From Mesorhizobium sp. YIM 152430 (lineage in GTDB: Bacteria; Pseudomonadota; Alphaproteobacteria; Rhizobiales; Rhizobiaceae), in the NCBI RefSeq assembly GCF_029210365.1, contig NZ_JARGES010000018.1:496001-560000 (forward strand): a stretch of 64,000 nucleotides of DNA. The letters run 5' to 3'. The notes under the pieces were generated by a model. The model was not told the DNA's origin. It did not search any database and worked only from the letters and a program-made list of their open reading frames with translations. Made by a program: the position numbers and the translations under genes. Below, piece after piece: positions 1 through 9,264 of the stretch. Positions within the stretch are counted from its first letter, which is position 1; every line of letters starts with the position of its first letter.

Positions 1-1643
1 AGTCGATGGGCCTGATCCACGAGATCGCCGCTCCCGACAAACTGGTCGAGACCGCAAAGGGTATGATCAGGAACGGCCTCAAGGCAACGCAGCCCTGGGA
101 CGAAAAGGGCTTCAAGCTGCCCGGCGGCCCGGTCTATTCGGCTGCCGGCGCGAACCTCTGGCCCCCGGCGATCGCCATCCTGCGCCGCGAGACCTATGGC
201 AACTATCCGGCAGCGTCCGCGATCCTGAAATGCGCTTATGAGGGCCTTCTCGTGCCCTTCGACACGGCGCTCAAGATCGAGCAGCGCTACTTCACCGAGA
301 TCCTGCGCTCGACCGAAGCGGCGATGATGATCCGTTCGCTCTTCATCTCGCTGCAGGAACTGAACAAGGGCGCGCGCCGGCCGGCCGGTGTCGAGCCGTC
401 CAGGTTCTCCAAGATCGGCGTTCTCGGCGCCGGCTTCATGGGCGCGGGCATTGCCTATGTCACGGCCAAGGCCGGCATCCCGGTCGTCCTCCTTGACCGC
501 GACATGGCGTCGGCCGAAAAGGGCAAGGCTCATTCGGAAAATTTGGTCGACGGCGCGATCAAGAAGGGCCGCGCCAGCGATGAGGACAAGAAGAAGCTCC
601 TTTCGCTCATCACTCCGACTGACGACTATGCCAAGCTCGAAGGCTGTGATCTCGTCATCGAGGCCGTGTTTGAGGATTCGGAGGTCAAGAAGGGCGCGAC
701 CGAGAAGACCGAGGCCGTCATCGCCGACAGCGCGATCTTCGCCTCCAACACCTCGACCATTCCGATCACCGGTCTGGCGAAGAACTCGAAACGGCCCGAC
801 CAGTTCATCGGCATCCACTTCTTCTCGCCGGTCGACAAGATGATGCTCGTCGAGATCATCATGGGCGAAAAGACCGGGGACAAGGCGCTGGCGACCGCCA
901 TCGACTATGTCCGCGCGATCAGGAAGACGCCGATCGTCGTCAACGACACGCGCGGCTTCTACGTCAATCGCTGCGTGCTGCGTTACATGGCCGAAGCCTT
1001 CAAGATGCTGATCGAGGGCGTCCCGCCGGCGATGATCGAAAACGCCGCCAAGATGGCCGGAATGCCGGTCGGCCCGCTCGCGCTCACCGACGAGACGGCG
1101 ATCGACCTCGCACAGAAGATCATGAAGCAGACCATCCGCGACATGGGCGAGGGCGCGGTCGATCCGAAGCAGTTCGAACTGATCAACACGATGGTCGACA
1201 CGCATGGACGCCACGGCCGCAAGAACGGCAAGGGCTTCTACGACTATCCGGCGAAGCCGGCCAAGAAGCATCTGTGGCCGGAACTGAAGACGCTCTACCC
1301 GCAGCAGGACGCCGACAGCATCGACGTCGAGGAACTGAAGCAGCGCTTCCTCGTCGTCATCGCGCTGGAAGCCGCGCGCGTCATGGAAGAGGGCATCGTC
1401 ACCGATCCGCGCGAGGCGGATGTCGGCTCGATCCTCGCCTTCGGCTTCGCCCCCTATACGGGCGGCGCGCTGTCCTACATCGACGGCATGGGCGTGAAGA
1501 ACTTCGTCGCCCTCGCCGAAAGGCTCGGCGCGAAATATGGCAAGGAGTTCGACGTGCCGGCGCTCCTGAAGGACATGGCCGCCAAGGGTGAGACCTTCTA
1601 CCAGCGTTTCGATCCCTATGCGGGTGCTAAGAAGGCGGCCTGA
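1..1643 (+). CDS. fadB: Fatty-acid oxidation complex alpha subunit, 3-hydroxyacyl-CoA dehydrogenase part (5' end outside window)
   Basis: This is the bifunctional beta-oxidation enzyme that hydrates trans-2-enoyl-CoA and oxidises the resulting 3-hydroxyacyl-CoA with NAD. The frame is open from base 3, so the N-terminal enoyl-CoA hydratase domain is mostly cut off by the window edge. Counting from the first visible Met (base 6), residues 1-130 are the tail of the hydratase domain and linker. A Rossmann NAD site has GAGFMGAG at 141-148. The dehydrogenase catalytic His is in IGIHFFSP (His271), and two C-terminal 3HCDH helical repeats follow. The gene ends just before a strong intrinsic terminator, so it is the last gene of its operon. 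FadB versus FadJ cannot be separated without the missing part. Confidence 0.9.
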   Translation, partial: SMGLIHEIAAPDKLVETAKGMIRNGLKATQPWDEKGFKLPGGPVYSAAGANLWPPAIAILRRETYGNYPAASAILKCAYEGLLVPFDTALKIEQRYFTEILRSTEAAMMIRSLFISLQELNKGARRPAGVEPSRFSKIGVLGAGFMGAGIAYVTAKAGIPVVLLDRDMASAEKGKAHSENLVDGAIKKGRASDEDKKKLLSLITPTDDYAKLEGCDLVIEAVFEDSEVKKGATEKTEAVIADSAIFASNTSTIPITGLAKNSKRPDQFIGIHFFSPVDKMMLVEIIMGEKTGDKALATAIDYVRAIRKTPIVVNDTRGFYVNRCVLRYMAEAFKMLIEGVPPAMIENAAKMAGMPVGPLALTDETAIDLAQKIMKQTIRDMGEGAVDPKQFELINTMVDTHGRHGRKNGKGFYDYPAKPAKKHLWPELKTLYPQQDADSIDVEELKQRFLVVIALEAARVMEEGIVTDPREADVGSILAFGFAPYTGGALSYIDGMGVKNFVALAERLGAKYGKEFDVPALLKDMAAKGETFYQRFDPYAGAKKAA

Positions 1644-1662
1644 TAGGTCGTCGCGATCGACC

Positions 1663-1690
1663 GGCCGGGCGGGCAACCGCCCGGCCTTTT
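1663..1690 (+). terminator. Rho-independent terminator after fadB
   Basis: Perfect 10-bp GC arms (GGCCGGGCGG / CCGCCCGGCC) enclose a GCAA tetraloop and are followed directly by TTTT. It starts 20 bases after the fadB stop codon and precedes the ribosome binding site of the thioesterase gene. Confidence 0.9.
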
Positions 1691-1708
1691 CATTGAGGGG
1701 AAGTCAAC

Positions 1709-2251
1709 ATGTATGTTTGGGGGCGCCTCGCGCGCATGGTGGCCACCGCGAAATCACGCGGACCGTTCCGGCCGGGCGACGAAAGCCGTCTGAAATTCCG
1801 CTGCCTGCCGTCGGACATCGACCGCAACATGCATTTGAACAATGCGCGCTACATGATGCTGGCCGATGTCGGCCGCGTCGACATCTTCCTGCGCCTCGGT
1901 TTTCTGAAGCTGGCGCGCCAGAAGGGCTGGGGGCCCATGATGGGCGGGCTGCAATCGGTCTATGTCCGCGAGATCAAGCTGTGGCAGCGTTTCGAGGTCG
2001 TCACCACCGTCGAGACCTGGACCGACCGCCATCTGATCGGCCGCCACCGCTTCCTGCACGAAGACGGCCGCACCGCCGCCGTCATCATGACCACCGCCGG
2101 CGTCTATGACCGCGGCAACCGCCGCTTCGTGCCGATCGACGAACTCATCGCCGAGCTCGGCATCGAAGCCACCCCGCGCCCGCTCCTGCCCCAGGAAGAA
2201 GCCTTCCTCGCTTCCCATCAAGGCTTGCGCGATCTGGCGAAGCAGGCTTGA
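1709..2251 (+). CDS. Acyl-CoA thioesterase family protein (hotdog fold, 4HBT-like)
   Basis: A 180-residue protein of the single-hotdog thioesterase group that hydrolyses acyl-CoA or related thioesters. The segment DIDRNMHLNNARYMMLADVG (residues about 36-55) is the typical hotdog helix region, with Asp, Asn and Asn positions as in 4-hydroxybenzoyl-CoA-thioesterase-like proteins. A good ribosome binding site (GAGGGGAA) lies 6 bases before the ATG. It follows the fadB terminator, so it is transcribed separately, although its location suggests acyl-CoA metabolism. The substrate is unknown. Confidence 0.75.
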   Translation: MYVWGRLARMVATAKSRGPFRPGDESRLKFRCLPSDIDRNMHLNNARYMMLADVGRVDIFLRLGFLKLARQKGWGPMMGGLQSVYVREIKLWQRFEVVTTVETWTDRHLIGRHRFLHEDGRTAAVIMTTAGVYDRGNRRFVPIDELIAELGIEATPRPLLPQEEAFLASHQGLRDLAKQA

Positions 2252-2278
2252 ATTGACCGGAACGAAACGGAGCGTGCG

Positions 2279-2485
2279 ATGAGCAAGATCGAGATGGCAT
2301 TGCGTGCCGCGGAGAAGCTGCCTCCCGAAATGCAGGAGCAGCTTGCCGAAAATCTGTTGCACTACGTGGACAAATGCCTGGCGCTGCAGGATGAAATAGC
2401 CATCGGAATCGCGCAGGCGGAACGCGGCGAACTCATCGACGGTCGGCTCGTCATGGCAGAGTTGAGAGAACGACTTGCCCGCTGA
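2279..2485 (+). CDS. Type II antitoxin (ParD/RelB-like)
   Basis: A 68-residue acidic, helical protein immediately upstream of and overlapping a RelE/ParE-fold toxin gene by 11 bases. Gene size, order and overlap are those of a type II toxin-antitoxin pair. The C-terminal part (GIAQAERGELIDG, about residues 43-55) resembles the toxin-wrapping tail of ParD-like antitoxins. The antitoxin would bind and neutralise the toxin and repress the operon. The exact family is not certain. Confidence 0.65.
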   Translation: MSKIEMALRAAEKLPPEMQEQLAENLLHYVDKCLALQDEIAIGIAQAERGELIDGRLVMAELRERLAR

Positions 2486-2786
2486 ATTCGCTTTCACGGC
2501 GCAAGCGCGAGAAGATATCCGGGACATCTTCGAGTTCCTTCTGGCAGAAAACCCGCGCGCGGCCGATGCCGTGCTCACGCGGTTTGATGTTGCCGTCGAA
2601 CGACTGTGCGATCATCCCCACATTGGCCCGCTCGCGCCCGAGACGGGCAGTTCATCCCTGCGTCGTCTCTCGATACATCCCTATGTCATCTACTATTCCG
2701 CGAGCGACGACCTGATCCGCATCATGCGCATTCTCCACGCTGCTCGATCGGTCGACAGCACGGTATTCGAGGCTTTCTTCAAATGA
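2475..2786 (+). CDS. RelE/ParE family toxin
   Basis: A 103-residue protein with the ParE/RelE fold signature: an N-terminal helical hairpin (FTAQAREDIRDIFEFL), a middle GPLAPETG loop and the C-terminal strand pair ending in RIMRILHAARS, as in ParE toxins that target gyrase. No ATG is available near the expected N-terminus. The start is taken as the TTG at 2475, inside the antitoxin gene. Its stop codon overlaps the ATG of the next gene (ATGA), so the TA pair is coupled to a metabolic gene downstream. Confidence 0.7.
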   Translation: MPAEFAFTAQAREDIRDIFEFLLAENPRAADAVLTRFDVAVERLCDHPHIGPLAPETGSSSLRRLSIHPYVIYYSASDDLIRIMRILHAARSVDSTVFEAFFK

Positions 2787-3400
2787 CCCGCATTATCGAC
2801 TACTACCTCATCGGCTCATCCCCCTACGCCTATCTCGGCCATCAGGCGCTGCATGAGATCGCGGCGCGTCACGGCGCGACGATCCGCTACAAGCCGATCG
2901 ACATCATGGGCGTCTGGGCGAGTTCGGGTTCGGTCCCGCTCGGCCAGCGCACGCCGCTTCGCCAGCGCTACCGGCGGATCGAACTGCAACGCTTCCGCGA
3001 GATGCGCGGGCTGACGCTCAATCTCGAGCCGAAATTCTTCCCCGTCGATTCCGCCCTTGCCGACCGCGTCGCCATCGCGCTCGTGGAAGCGGGTGCCGAT
3101 CCGGCCGGTTATCTGTGGCGCGTCCACGAGGGCGTCTGGGCGAAGGACGAGAACATCGCCGACCGCGCGCAGCTCGCCACCTACCTCACGGCCGAAGACC
3201 AGGATGCGGAGGCGATCCTAGCTGCCGCCGACACCCCGCAGGTCGAGGAAAGCCGCAAGTCCAACACGCAGTCGGCCGCGGCCAGCGACGCCGTCGGTGC
3301 GCCGGTCTATGTGCTCGACGGCGAGCCGTTCTGGGGCCAGGACCGGCTCGATCTGCTCGACGCCATGCTGACGACGGGCCGCACCGCCTACCGGCCATGA
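2783..3400 (+). CDS. 2-hydroxychromene-2-carboxylate isomerase / DsbA-family thioredoxin-fold protein
   Basis: A 205-residue protein of the DsbA-like HCCA isomerase family, glutathione-dependent enzymes related to kappa-class GSTs. It opens with IDYYLIGSSPYAYLG, where the redox CxxC of DsbA is replaced by SSPY as expected for the isomerase subgroup. It ends with GAPVYVLDGEPFWGQDRLDLL, the usual cis-Pro region and C-terminal helix. The ATG at 2783 overlaps the toxin stop codon. In this family the substrate is often an aromatic degradation intermediate, but nothing nearby confirms that here. Confidence 0.75.
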   Translation: MTRIIDYYLIGSSPYAYLGHQALHEIAARHGATIRYKPIDIMGVWASSGSVPLGQRTPLRQRYRRIELQRFREMRGLTLNLEPKFFPVDSALADRVAIALVEAGADPAGYLWRVHEGVWAKDENIADRAQLATYLTAEDQDAEAILAAADTPQVEESRKSNTQSAAASDAVGAPVYVLDGEPFWGQDRLDLLDAMLTTGRTAYRP

Positions 3401-3467
3401 AGCTGGACAAGCCGGCCGTGTCGCGCTAACACGATCAAGGTATATTTTCCTCTAGCGGGGTGGCGCC

Positions 3468-4103
3468 ATGCTCTCCCATGACAAGGTCTGGGCCGCGATC
3501 GATGCGCTGGCCGCGCGCAATGCGCTGTCGGCCTCGGGCCTCGCCAAGCGCGCGGGCCTCGATTCCACCGCCTTCAACAAGTCGAAGCGTCAGTCCGCCG
3601 ACGGTCGTCCGCGCTGGCCCTCCACCGAATCGCTGGCCAAGATATTGGAGGCGACGGGTGCGTCGATCGACGATCTGCTCGGGTTGCTCAAGGCGAATGG
3701 CGATGCGCGTCCGGCGCCGGCGACGGTGCCGCTCATCGGCTTCGCGCAGGCCGGTGCAGGTGGCTATTTCGACGATGCGGGCTTTCCCGCCGGCCATGGC
3801 TGGGATCAGGTGCCGCTGCCGGCCGGCGCGGGCGAGGGTGCCTATGCGCTGACGGTGCAGGGTGATTCCATGCTGCCGCTCTATCGCGACGGCGACGTCC
3901 TGATCGTCGATCCGGCCGCGCAACTGCGCAAGGGCGACCGCGTCGTCGCCAAGACGGCCAGTGGCGAGGTGACGGCCAAGATTCTCGCGCGCAAGACCGC
4001 GAAGTCCGTCGAACTCCAGTCGCTCAATCCGGAGCACCCGGACCGTTCCATCCCCGCGAACGAGATCGTCTGGATGGCACGGATCGTCTGGGCGAGTCAG
4101 TAA
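3468..4103 (+). CDS. S24-family (LexA/CI-like) transcriptional regulator
   Basis: A 211-residue regulator with an N-terminal helix-turn-helix (about residues 15-75) and a C-terminal S24 peptidase fold. The Ser-Lys dyad is visible: Ser134 in QGDSMLPLYRDGD and Lys162 in GDRVVAKT. A self-cleavage Ala-Gly site is plausible near FAQAGAGG (residues 92-99). Such proteins act as stress- or phage-type repressors that inactivate by autoproteolysis. A ribosome binding site (GCGGGGTGG) lies before the ATG. The next gene starts 2 bases after its stop, so the two are probably co-transcribed. Confidence 0.8.
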   Translation: MLSHDKVWAAIDALAARNALSASGLAKRAGLDSTAFNKSKRQSADGRPRWPSTESLAKILEATGASIDDLLGLLKANGDARPAPATVPLIGFAQAGAGGYFDDAGFPAGHGWDQVPLPAGAGEGAYALTVQGDSMLPLYRDGDVLIVDPAAQLRKGDRVVAKTASGEVTAKILARKTAKSVELQSLNPEHPDRSIPANEIVWMARIVWASQ

Positions 4104-4105
4104 GG

Positions 4106-4780
4106 ATGCGTCCCGTCGCGCTCTTCGTGGGTGTCGGCGGCCTGGTCCTGGTCGGGGCCGTCGTGTTCGGCTGGGGTCAGAGCGAACGCGCGTCCGGCCC
4201 GCCCGTCTCCGAGATGTTCGGCACTCGGCCTACCGAGGAAAAGCCGCCGCCGCCTCCCAGGGCCGAACGCGTCGGTCGCCCCGTCGCGCCGATGATCGCG
4301 GCCCCGCCCGTCGACGTCACGCAACTGGAGCGCGTCGCCCCGCGCGAACCGTTGAGCCCGCTCGGCGCGCCGGAAGACCCGGCGACCCGCCCGCCGCGCG
4401 AGACGCTGCTTCACCGCCCGGTCGTCGTCGATGCCGGCACGATCGAAGCGCAAGGGCACCGCGTCGCGCTGGAAGGGATCGAGATCGTCGCCGCCGACGA
4501 AACGTGCGGGGAGGGTGGCCGTTCCTGGCCGTGCGGCGTCCATGCCCGGACGGCCTTCCGCAACTATCTGCGTGGCCGCGCCGTCGCGTGCACCGTGCCT
4601 GGCACGCCGGGCGGCGAGACGATCGTCAGCCGCTGCAAGCTCGGCCCGGCCGATCCGGCCGCGTGGCTGGTCGCGCAAGGCTGGGCGCGCGCGGCGCCCG
4701 GCAGCGGCTACGAGGACGACGAACAAGCGGCGCTCGAGGCCGGGCGCGGCATCCATGGCGCCGCGCCCGGTTCGAACTGA
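4106..4780 (+). CDS. Thermonuclease-like (SNase-fold) membrane-anchored protein
   Basis: A 224-residue protein with an N-terminal membrane helix (residues 4-24), a long Pro-rich linker (about 30-100) and a C-terminal domain resembling the staphylococcal nuclease-like family. A strand region around AGTIEAQGHRVALEGIEIV is followed by conserved Cys residues and WLVAQGWARA near the end. The Arg and Glu residues of active nucleases are not obvious, so it may be a non-catalytic family member. It is tightly coupled to the S24 regulator upstream. Confidence 0.65.
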   Translation: MRPVALFVGVGGLVLVGAVVFGWGQSERASGPPVSEMFGTRPTEEKPPPPPRAERVGRPVAPMIAAPPVDVTQLERVAPREPLSPLGAPEDPATRPPRETLLHRPVVVDAGTIEAQGHRVALEGIEIVAADETCGEGGRSWPCGVHARTAFRNYLRGRAVACTVPGTPGGETIVSRCKLGPADPAAWLVAQGWARAAPGSGYEDDEQAALEAGRGIHGAAPGSN

Positions 4781-4782
4781 CC

Positions 4783-6438
4783 TTATTTCAATTCACCCTT
4801 GAGCGCCTTACCGATCAGCGCCCGCGTATTGTCGATGCCGTAAAGCGCGGCGAACGAGCCGAAGCGCGGTCCGCGCTCCTGACCGATGAGAACCTGGTAG
4901 ATCATCTGGAAGAACGCTACCGAGACGCCGGGCCCACCGGTCGGGCTCTTCTTGGCGTGGTCCTGGTAGCGCTCGATCGAGCGCGCCACGTCGAGCGCCG
5001 CGTTCTGGATCGCCTCACCGTCGGCTCCCGCGGGCAGCGCCGCAAGGCCGTCCGAAAGCGCCGCCAGAGCCTCCCGCTCCGTCTCGTCGGGCGCGCGGAA
5101 CGCCTTGGTAGGCTTCACGAAGTCGTCGAAATAGCGGATCGCATAGGCGGTCAGCCGGTCGAGTTCGGGATGGGTCTGCGGCGTCACGCCGGGCGCATGG
5201 CGCGAGATGAAGCCCCACAGCACCGCCTTGTCATGCGCGTTCGACGCCGAGACGAGGTTGAGCAGCAGCGCGAAGGTCACCGGCAGTTGGATCTGCGGCG
5301 GGTTGCCGTCATGGATGTGCCAGACGGGGTTGCCGAGCCGCTCCTTCCAGTCCTGCCGCGGATAGGCGGCGAGGAACTGGTAATATTCGTCGACCGCGCG
5401 CGGAATGACGTCGAAATAGAGCTTCTTCGCCTGCCGCGGCCGCTGGAACATGTAGAGCGCGAGGCTTTCGGTCGGCGCATAGGTCAGCCATTCGTCGATG
5501 GTCAGCCCGTTGCCCTTCGACTTGGAGATCTTCTGGCCGTTCTCGTCGAGGAACAGTTCGTAGACGAAATGCTCCGGCGCCTTGCCGTCGAGGATTTCGC
5601 AGATCCGGTCATAGATCACCGCGTTGGTCTGGTGATCCTTGCCGAACATCTCGAAATCGACGCCGAGCGCGGCCCAGCGCATTCCGAAATCGGGCTTCCA
5701 TTGCAGTTTAACCGCGCCGCCCGTGACGGGCAGCGTCGTCTCGGTCCCATCCTCGTCGTCGAAGGTGATGGTGCCGGCCTCCGGGTCGACCTTCTTCATC
5801 GGCACGTAGAGCACGCGGCCGGTCGTCGGTGAGATCGGCAGGAACGGGCTGTAGGTCGCCTGGCGCTCGGCCCCGAGCGTCGGCAGCATCACCTCCATGA
5901 TCTGCTGGAAGCGCTTGGCCGCCAAAAGCAGAACCTGGTCGAACCGGCCGGCCTTGTAGTACTGCGTCGCGCTGGCGAACTCGTAGTCGAAGCCGAACGT
6001 GTCGAGGAAGCGGCACAGCATGGTGTTGTTGTGGTCGGCGAAGCTCGCATAGTCGCCGCCGAACGGGTTCGGCACGGCGGTCAGCGGCTTGTGCATGTGC
6101 GGCTCGAGCGCGGCGCGATCCGGCACGTTGTCGGGGATCTTGCGCATCCCGTCCATGTCGTCGGAGAAGCAGAGCAGCTTCGTCGCCACCCTGTCCTCGG
6201 TCAGGATGCGGAACGCATGGCGCACCATCGAGGTGCGCGCCACCTCGCCGAACGTGCCGATATGCGGCAGGCCGGACGGGCCGTAGCCGGTCTCGAACAG
6301 GATGGTCTGCGGCCAGTCCTTGCCCTCGTAGCGTTTGACGATCTTGCGCGCTTCCTCGAACGGCCAGGCTTTCGATGCCTTCGCCGCTTCGATAATTTCC
6401 GGGGTCAAATGCAGCGCGTTCGATCCTGAGGTCGCCAT
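4783..6438 (-). CDS. lysK: Lysyl-tRNA synthetase, class I
   Basis: Charges tRNA-Lys. This is the class I form, which replaces the class II enzyme in archaea and many alphaproteobacteria. The HIGH-type signature is PSGLPHIGT (residues 54-62) and the KMSKS-type signature is KISKSKG near the middle of the 551-residue protein. An in-frame ATG exists 45 bases upstream. The ATG at 6438 is preferred because the sequence from MATSG onward resembles family N-termini and the upstream stretch falls in a hairpin. The 3' end nearly abuts the convergent SNase-like gene. Confidence 0.93.
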   Translation of the reverse strand: MATSGSNALHLTPEIIEAAKASKAWPFEEARKIVKRYEGKDWPQTILFETGYGPSGLPHIGTFGEVARTSMVRHAFRILTEDRVATKLLCFSDDMDGMRKIPDNVPDRAALEPHMHKPLTAVPNPFGGDYASFADHNNTMLCRFLDTFGFDYEFASATQYYKAGRFDQVLLLAAKRFQQIMEVMLPTLGAERQATYSPFLPISPTTGRVLYVPMKKVDPEAGTITFDDEDGTETTLPVTGGAVKLQWKPDFGMRWAALGVDFEMFGKDHQTNAVIYDRICEILDGKAPEHFVYELFLDENGQKISKSKGNGLTIDEWLTYAPTESLALYMFQRPRQAKKLYFDVIPRAVDEYYQFLAAYPRQDWKERLGNPVWHIHDGNPPQIQLPVTFALLLNLVSASNAHDKAVLWGFISRHAPGVTPQTHPELDRLTAYAIRYFDDFVKPTKAFRAPDETEREALAALSDGLAALPAGADGEAIQNAALDVARSIERYQDHAKKSPTGGPGVSVAFFQMIYQVLIGQERGPRFGSFAALYGIDNTRALIGKALKGELK

Positions 6439-6463
6439 GTTGTCGATATCCGGTTTCTGAAAA

Positions 6464-6481
6464 GCCCGCACGCGGGCGGGC
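6464..6481 (-). other. Small GC hairpin with T4 run in the lysK leader
   Basis: Six-base arms GCCCGC / GCGGGC with a 6-base loop. On the minus strand they are followed by TTTT, 20-odd bases before the lysK start codon. It could be a weak attenuator or simply leader structure. The T run is short, so function is doubtful. Confidence 0.3.
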
Positions 6482-6599
6482 ATGGTCTAAGCGGGTGCAA
6501 GGCAAGCGTCAATCTTTGGCGGGGCCGCGCGGCCGTTTGCATTGCGGTGAAGCTCCGCTCTTCCTAGATTTGAGGCCGATCCCACGAAAGGCGAAACCC

Positions 6600-7058
6600 A
6601 TGGCGAAGACGAAACCCGAAGAGGCCCACCGCGTCCGGGAGGCTGCGCCCAGCCTGTCGCCGCAGGAGGCGATGGTCTACATCATGGTCATCACCTCGGC
6701 CGCCGACCGCGACATGGGCGACGAGGAACTCGCGCGCATCGGCGCGATCGTGCGTACCCTGCCGCTCTTCGCCGGGTTCGACCAGGCTGGAACGCTGCGT
6801 GTCGCACAGAACTGCCAGCGGGCGCTCGCTGCCGAGGGTGGCCTGCCCGAAGTGCTGGAGGCGATCCGCAATGCGCTGACGCCGCGCCTGCGCGAGACGG
6901 CCTATGCACTCGCCGTCGACGTCGCGGCGATCGACCTTGACATCCGCGAGGAGGAAGACCGCATCCTCGACATCGTCAAGGCGCGCTTCTCCATCGATCC
7001 GCTCGCCGCCGCCGCCATCGAGCGCGCTGCCGCCATCCGTCATCGCATCGACGACTGA
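6600..7058 (+). CDS. TerB-family (tellurite resistance-like) protein
   Basis: A 152-residue all-helical protein of the TerB/DjlA-N family: YIMVITSAADRDMGDEELARIG (about residues 27-48) is the typical acidic metal-binding helix pair, and a second acidic stretch LDIREEEDRILDIVKARF lies near the end. The biochemical role of stand-alone TerB proteins in alphaproteobacteria is unknown. The start at 6600 follows an AAAGG ribosome binding site. The gene is divergent from lysK. Confidence 0.75.
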   Translation: MAKTKPEEAHRVREAAPSLSPQEAMVYIMVITSAADRDMGDEELARIGAIVRTLPLFAGFDQAGTLRVAQNCQRALAAEGGLPEVLEAIRNALTPRLRETAYALAVDVAAIDLDIREEEDRILDIVKARFSIDPLAAAAIERAAAIRHRIDD

Positions 7059-7064
7059 GCTAGA

Positions 7065-7898
7065 TTAGAAAAAGCTCACCGGAAAATAACGCAGGTAAAG
7101 CTCGGCGAAGCGGCCGCTGGCGTCGATTTCGCGAAGGGCGGAATCGAAGGCGGTCGCCAGGTCCGCATTCCCCCGTGTCACGGCGATCGACAACCCCTGG
7201 CCGAGATAATCGGGCGCGAGATAGGGCCCGCCGACGAAAACGCAGCAATCCTCGGGCTCGTCGCCGGCGAGCCAGTTGGCGATCCGCATCCCGTCCGAGA
7301 ACGCCGCGTCGATGCGTCCGGCCTTCAGGTCGCGCAGCATCCAGTCCGCACGGGAGAACGGTATCGCCTCGGCATCGGGAAATTGTGCGTCCAGCAGCGC
7401 CTCGTGCGCCGAGTCGGCGACGACGCCGACGCGCTTGCCCCCGATAGACCGGTGCAGCGGCTCGGACAGGCTGGTCGAACGCCCCGCCACGAAGCGCGCG
7501 GGAAATTTGAGATAGGGGCGCGTGAAGGCGAAGCGGTCGCGCAGTTCCGCCGTCGGCGCGAGGCCGGCGATGATCGCCTCGCCATCGCCGTTCTCGAGCG
7601 CCGGAACGAGTTCGTCCCACGGCAGCGCCTGAATCTGGCAGACCGCGTCGAGCGACAATTGCCGGCAGATGTCGCGCGCAAGGTCGACATGGAAGCCGAT
7701 CAACTGGTTGTTGGCGTCGAGCGAATTGAATGGCGGGAAATCGACGGTCGTCAGGAAACGGAGGCGCGGCAGATCGGCAATCTGAGGGCGCTCGATGCGC
7801 TCGCGCGCGTCCCAGAAGCTGGGAATCCGGGGGCTTTGCGCCGTCGCCTGGAACGTAATGGTAGCAAGCAAAAGGGCAGGAATGGCGGCGCGCATCAT
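7065..7898 (-). CDS. Periplasmic substrate-binding protein (SBP_bac_3 type)
   Basis: A 277-residue protein with a signal peptide (residues 1-20, ending ATAQ) and the extracellular solute-binding family 3 fold: RFLTTVDFPPFNSLDANNQL near the start, GFHVDLARDICRQL, and a GDGEAIIAG hinge. No transporter genes adjoin it. Its ATG overlaps the stop codon of the PhoR-type kinase upstream (ATGA), so the two are translationally coupled. It may serve as a ligand-sensing partner rather than a transport component, which is inference. Confidence 0.8.
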   Translation of the reverse strand: MMRAAIPALLLATITFQATAQSPRIPSFWDARERIERPQIADLPRLRFLTTVDFPPFNSLDANNQLIGFHVDLARDICRQLSLDAVCQIQALPWDELVPALENGDGEAIIAGLAPTAELRDRFAFTRPYLKFPARFVAGRSTSLSEPLHRSIGGKRVGVVADSAHEALLDAQFPDAEAIPFSRADWMLRDLKAGRIDAAFSDGMRIANWLAGDEPEDCCVFVGGPYLAPDYLGQGLSIAVTRGNADLATAFDSALREIDASGRFAELYLRYFPVSFF

Positions 7899-9232
7899 TG
7901 GGCGGTCTGGTCCTTGGCGAGCGGCAGGTGAATGGTGAAGGCCGCGCCGTCACCGGGTGTCGAACGAATTGTCAGCCTGCCCTTGTGGCGGGTCAGGATA
8001 TGCTTGACGATGGCAAGACCAAGGCCCGTTCCCTTTTGCGCCCGGCTGTTTTCCACATCGACGCGGTAGAACCGCTCCGTCACGCGCGGAATATGCTCGG
8101 CCGGGATGCCCGGTCCATGATCGCGGACGCAAAGCGCCGCTTCGTCACGGTCGCTCGAAACCGCGATGTCGAGCCGTTTGCCGGACTGGCCGTATTTGCA
8201 GGCATTCTCGACGAGGTTTTCGACGACCTGCACGATCTCGTCGGCATTTGCCAGGACGCGGACGGGCTCGTCCGGCAGATCGAGCGTCAGCGCCATCTCG
8301 TTGTCGCGGATCATCTGGCCGAGCGAATCCGTCACCTCGCGCGCGAGCGCAGCAAGGTCGACCACCGCTCCCGCACCGGCGAGCGGCTTCATTTCCAGCC
8401 GCGAGAGCGAAAGAAGATCGTCGATCAGCCGCGCCATGCGGCCGGTCTGCGTGTGCATGATCTGGAGGAAGCGCTCGCGCGCCTCGGCATCGTTGCGCGC
8501 CGGTCCGCGCAGCGTCTCGATGAAGCCCGAAATCGAGGCGAGCGGCGTGCGCAGTTCGTGGCTGGCATTGGCGATGAAGTCGGCCCGCATCCGGTCGATG
8601 CGCCGTGTCTCGCTCTGGTCGCGGAAGTGAAGTGCGAAGCGGCCGTCCTCGCCGATTCGCGTCACGCTCACCTTGAAGCTTCGTTCGATGGGAACGCGTT
8701 CTGCATAATCGATGGGGCGGACATGGCTGCCGGCCAGCGCGGCTTCGACGACGTCGTGCATTTCCGGGCTGCGAAACCTCAGCGCGACGAGTTCGCCGGG
8801 CTGGATCTGGCCGAAGGCGAGCGAAGCGGCTGCATTGGCGATCAGCACGACGCCGTTCCCGTCGCACACGATCAGCGGCTCGCCGATCGCTGCAGCCAGT
8901 TCCAGGCCGCTCGGATGGGCTTCGCGTTCCAGGTTGCGACCGGAAGGGCCGGCGGGCGTCCCCACGACCGTCTGCGCCCGCGGCGCGCGGCTTGGCAGGA
9001 ATGCCGCGACCAGGATCGCGATCGCGGCGACAAGGCCGAGGAAGAGGCGCTCGGCAATGACCGACATCAGCACCACGGCTGCCAGCGATATGGCAATCAC
9101 AAGCGCCTGGTCGCGCAGGCGCATACGCCAGCGCGCGGCAAGCCGCCTGGCCGACGAAAGCGATGCGGAATTGTCGCTTGCCACCTTTGCCCCTTGCTCA
9201 ACTTCGGCTGGACCGGAACCTTGCCCCCACAT
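7895..9232 (-). CDS. phoR: PhoR-type membrane sensor histidine kinase
   Basis: A 445-residue kinase with two N-terminal transmembrane helices (about residues 43-80), a PAS domain (about 110-205), HisKA with the phospho-acceptor His225 in NASHELRTPLAS, and HATPase_c with NLVENACKYG and GTGLGLAIVKHI. The layout matches alphaproteobacterial PhoR, the phosphate-starvation kinase. No phoB or pst genes are adjacent. It is instead operonic with a solute-binding protein and divergent from ppk2. A GTG at 9184 preceded by AGGGG is an alternative start. Confidence 0.8.
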   Translation of the reverse strand: MWGQGSGPAEVEQGAKVASDNSASLSSARRLAARWRMRLRDQALVIAISLAAVVLMSVIAERLFLGLVAAIAILVAAFLPSRAPRAQTVVGTPAGPSGRNLEREAHPSGLELAAAIGEPLIVCDGNGVVLIANAAASLAFGQIQPGELVALRFRSPEMHDVVEAALAGSHVRPIDYAERVPIERSFKVSVTRIGEDGRFALHFRDQSETRRIDRMRADFIANASHELRTPLASISGFIETLRGPARNDAEARERFLQIMHTQTGRMARLIDDLLSLSRLEMKPLAGAGAVVDLAALAREVTDSLGQMIRDNEMALTLDLPDEPVRVLANADEIVQVVENLVENACKYGQSGKRLDIAVSSDRDEAALCVRDHGPGIPAEHIPRVTERFYRVDVENSRAQKGTGLGLAIVKHILTRHKGRLTIRSTPGDGAAFTIHLPLAKDQTAQ

Positions 9233-9264
9233 AGCATGAACCCCGCAAATCGAAAGGATATCCG

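Noticed and set aside
4504-5832. 442-codon plus-strand frame
   Set aside because: It runs antisense to lysK and across the SNase-like gene end, with no recognisable domain.
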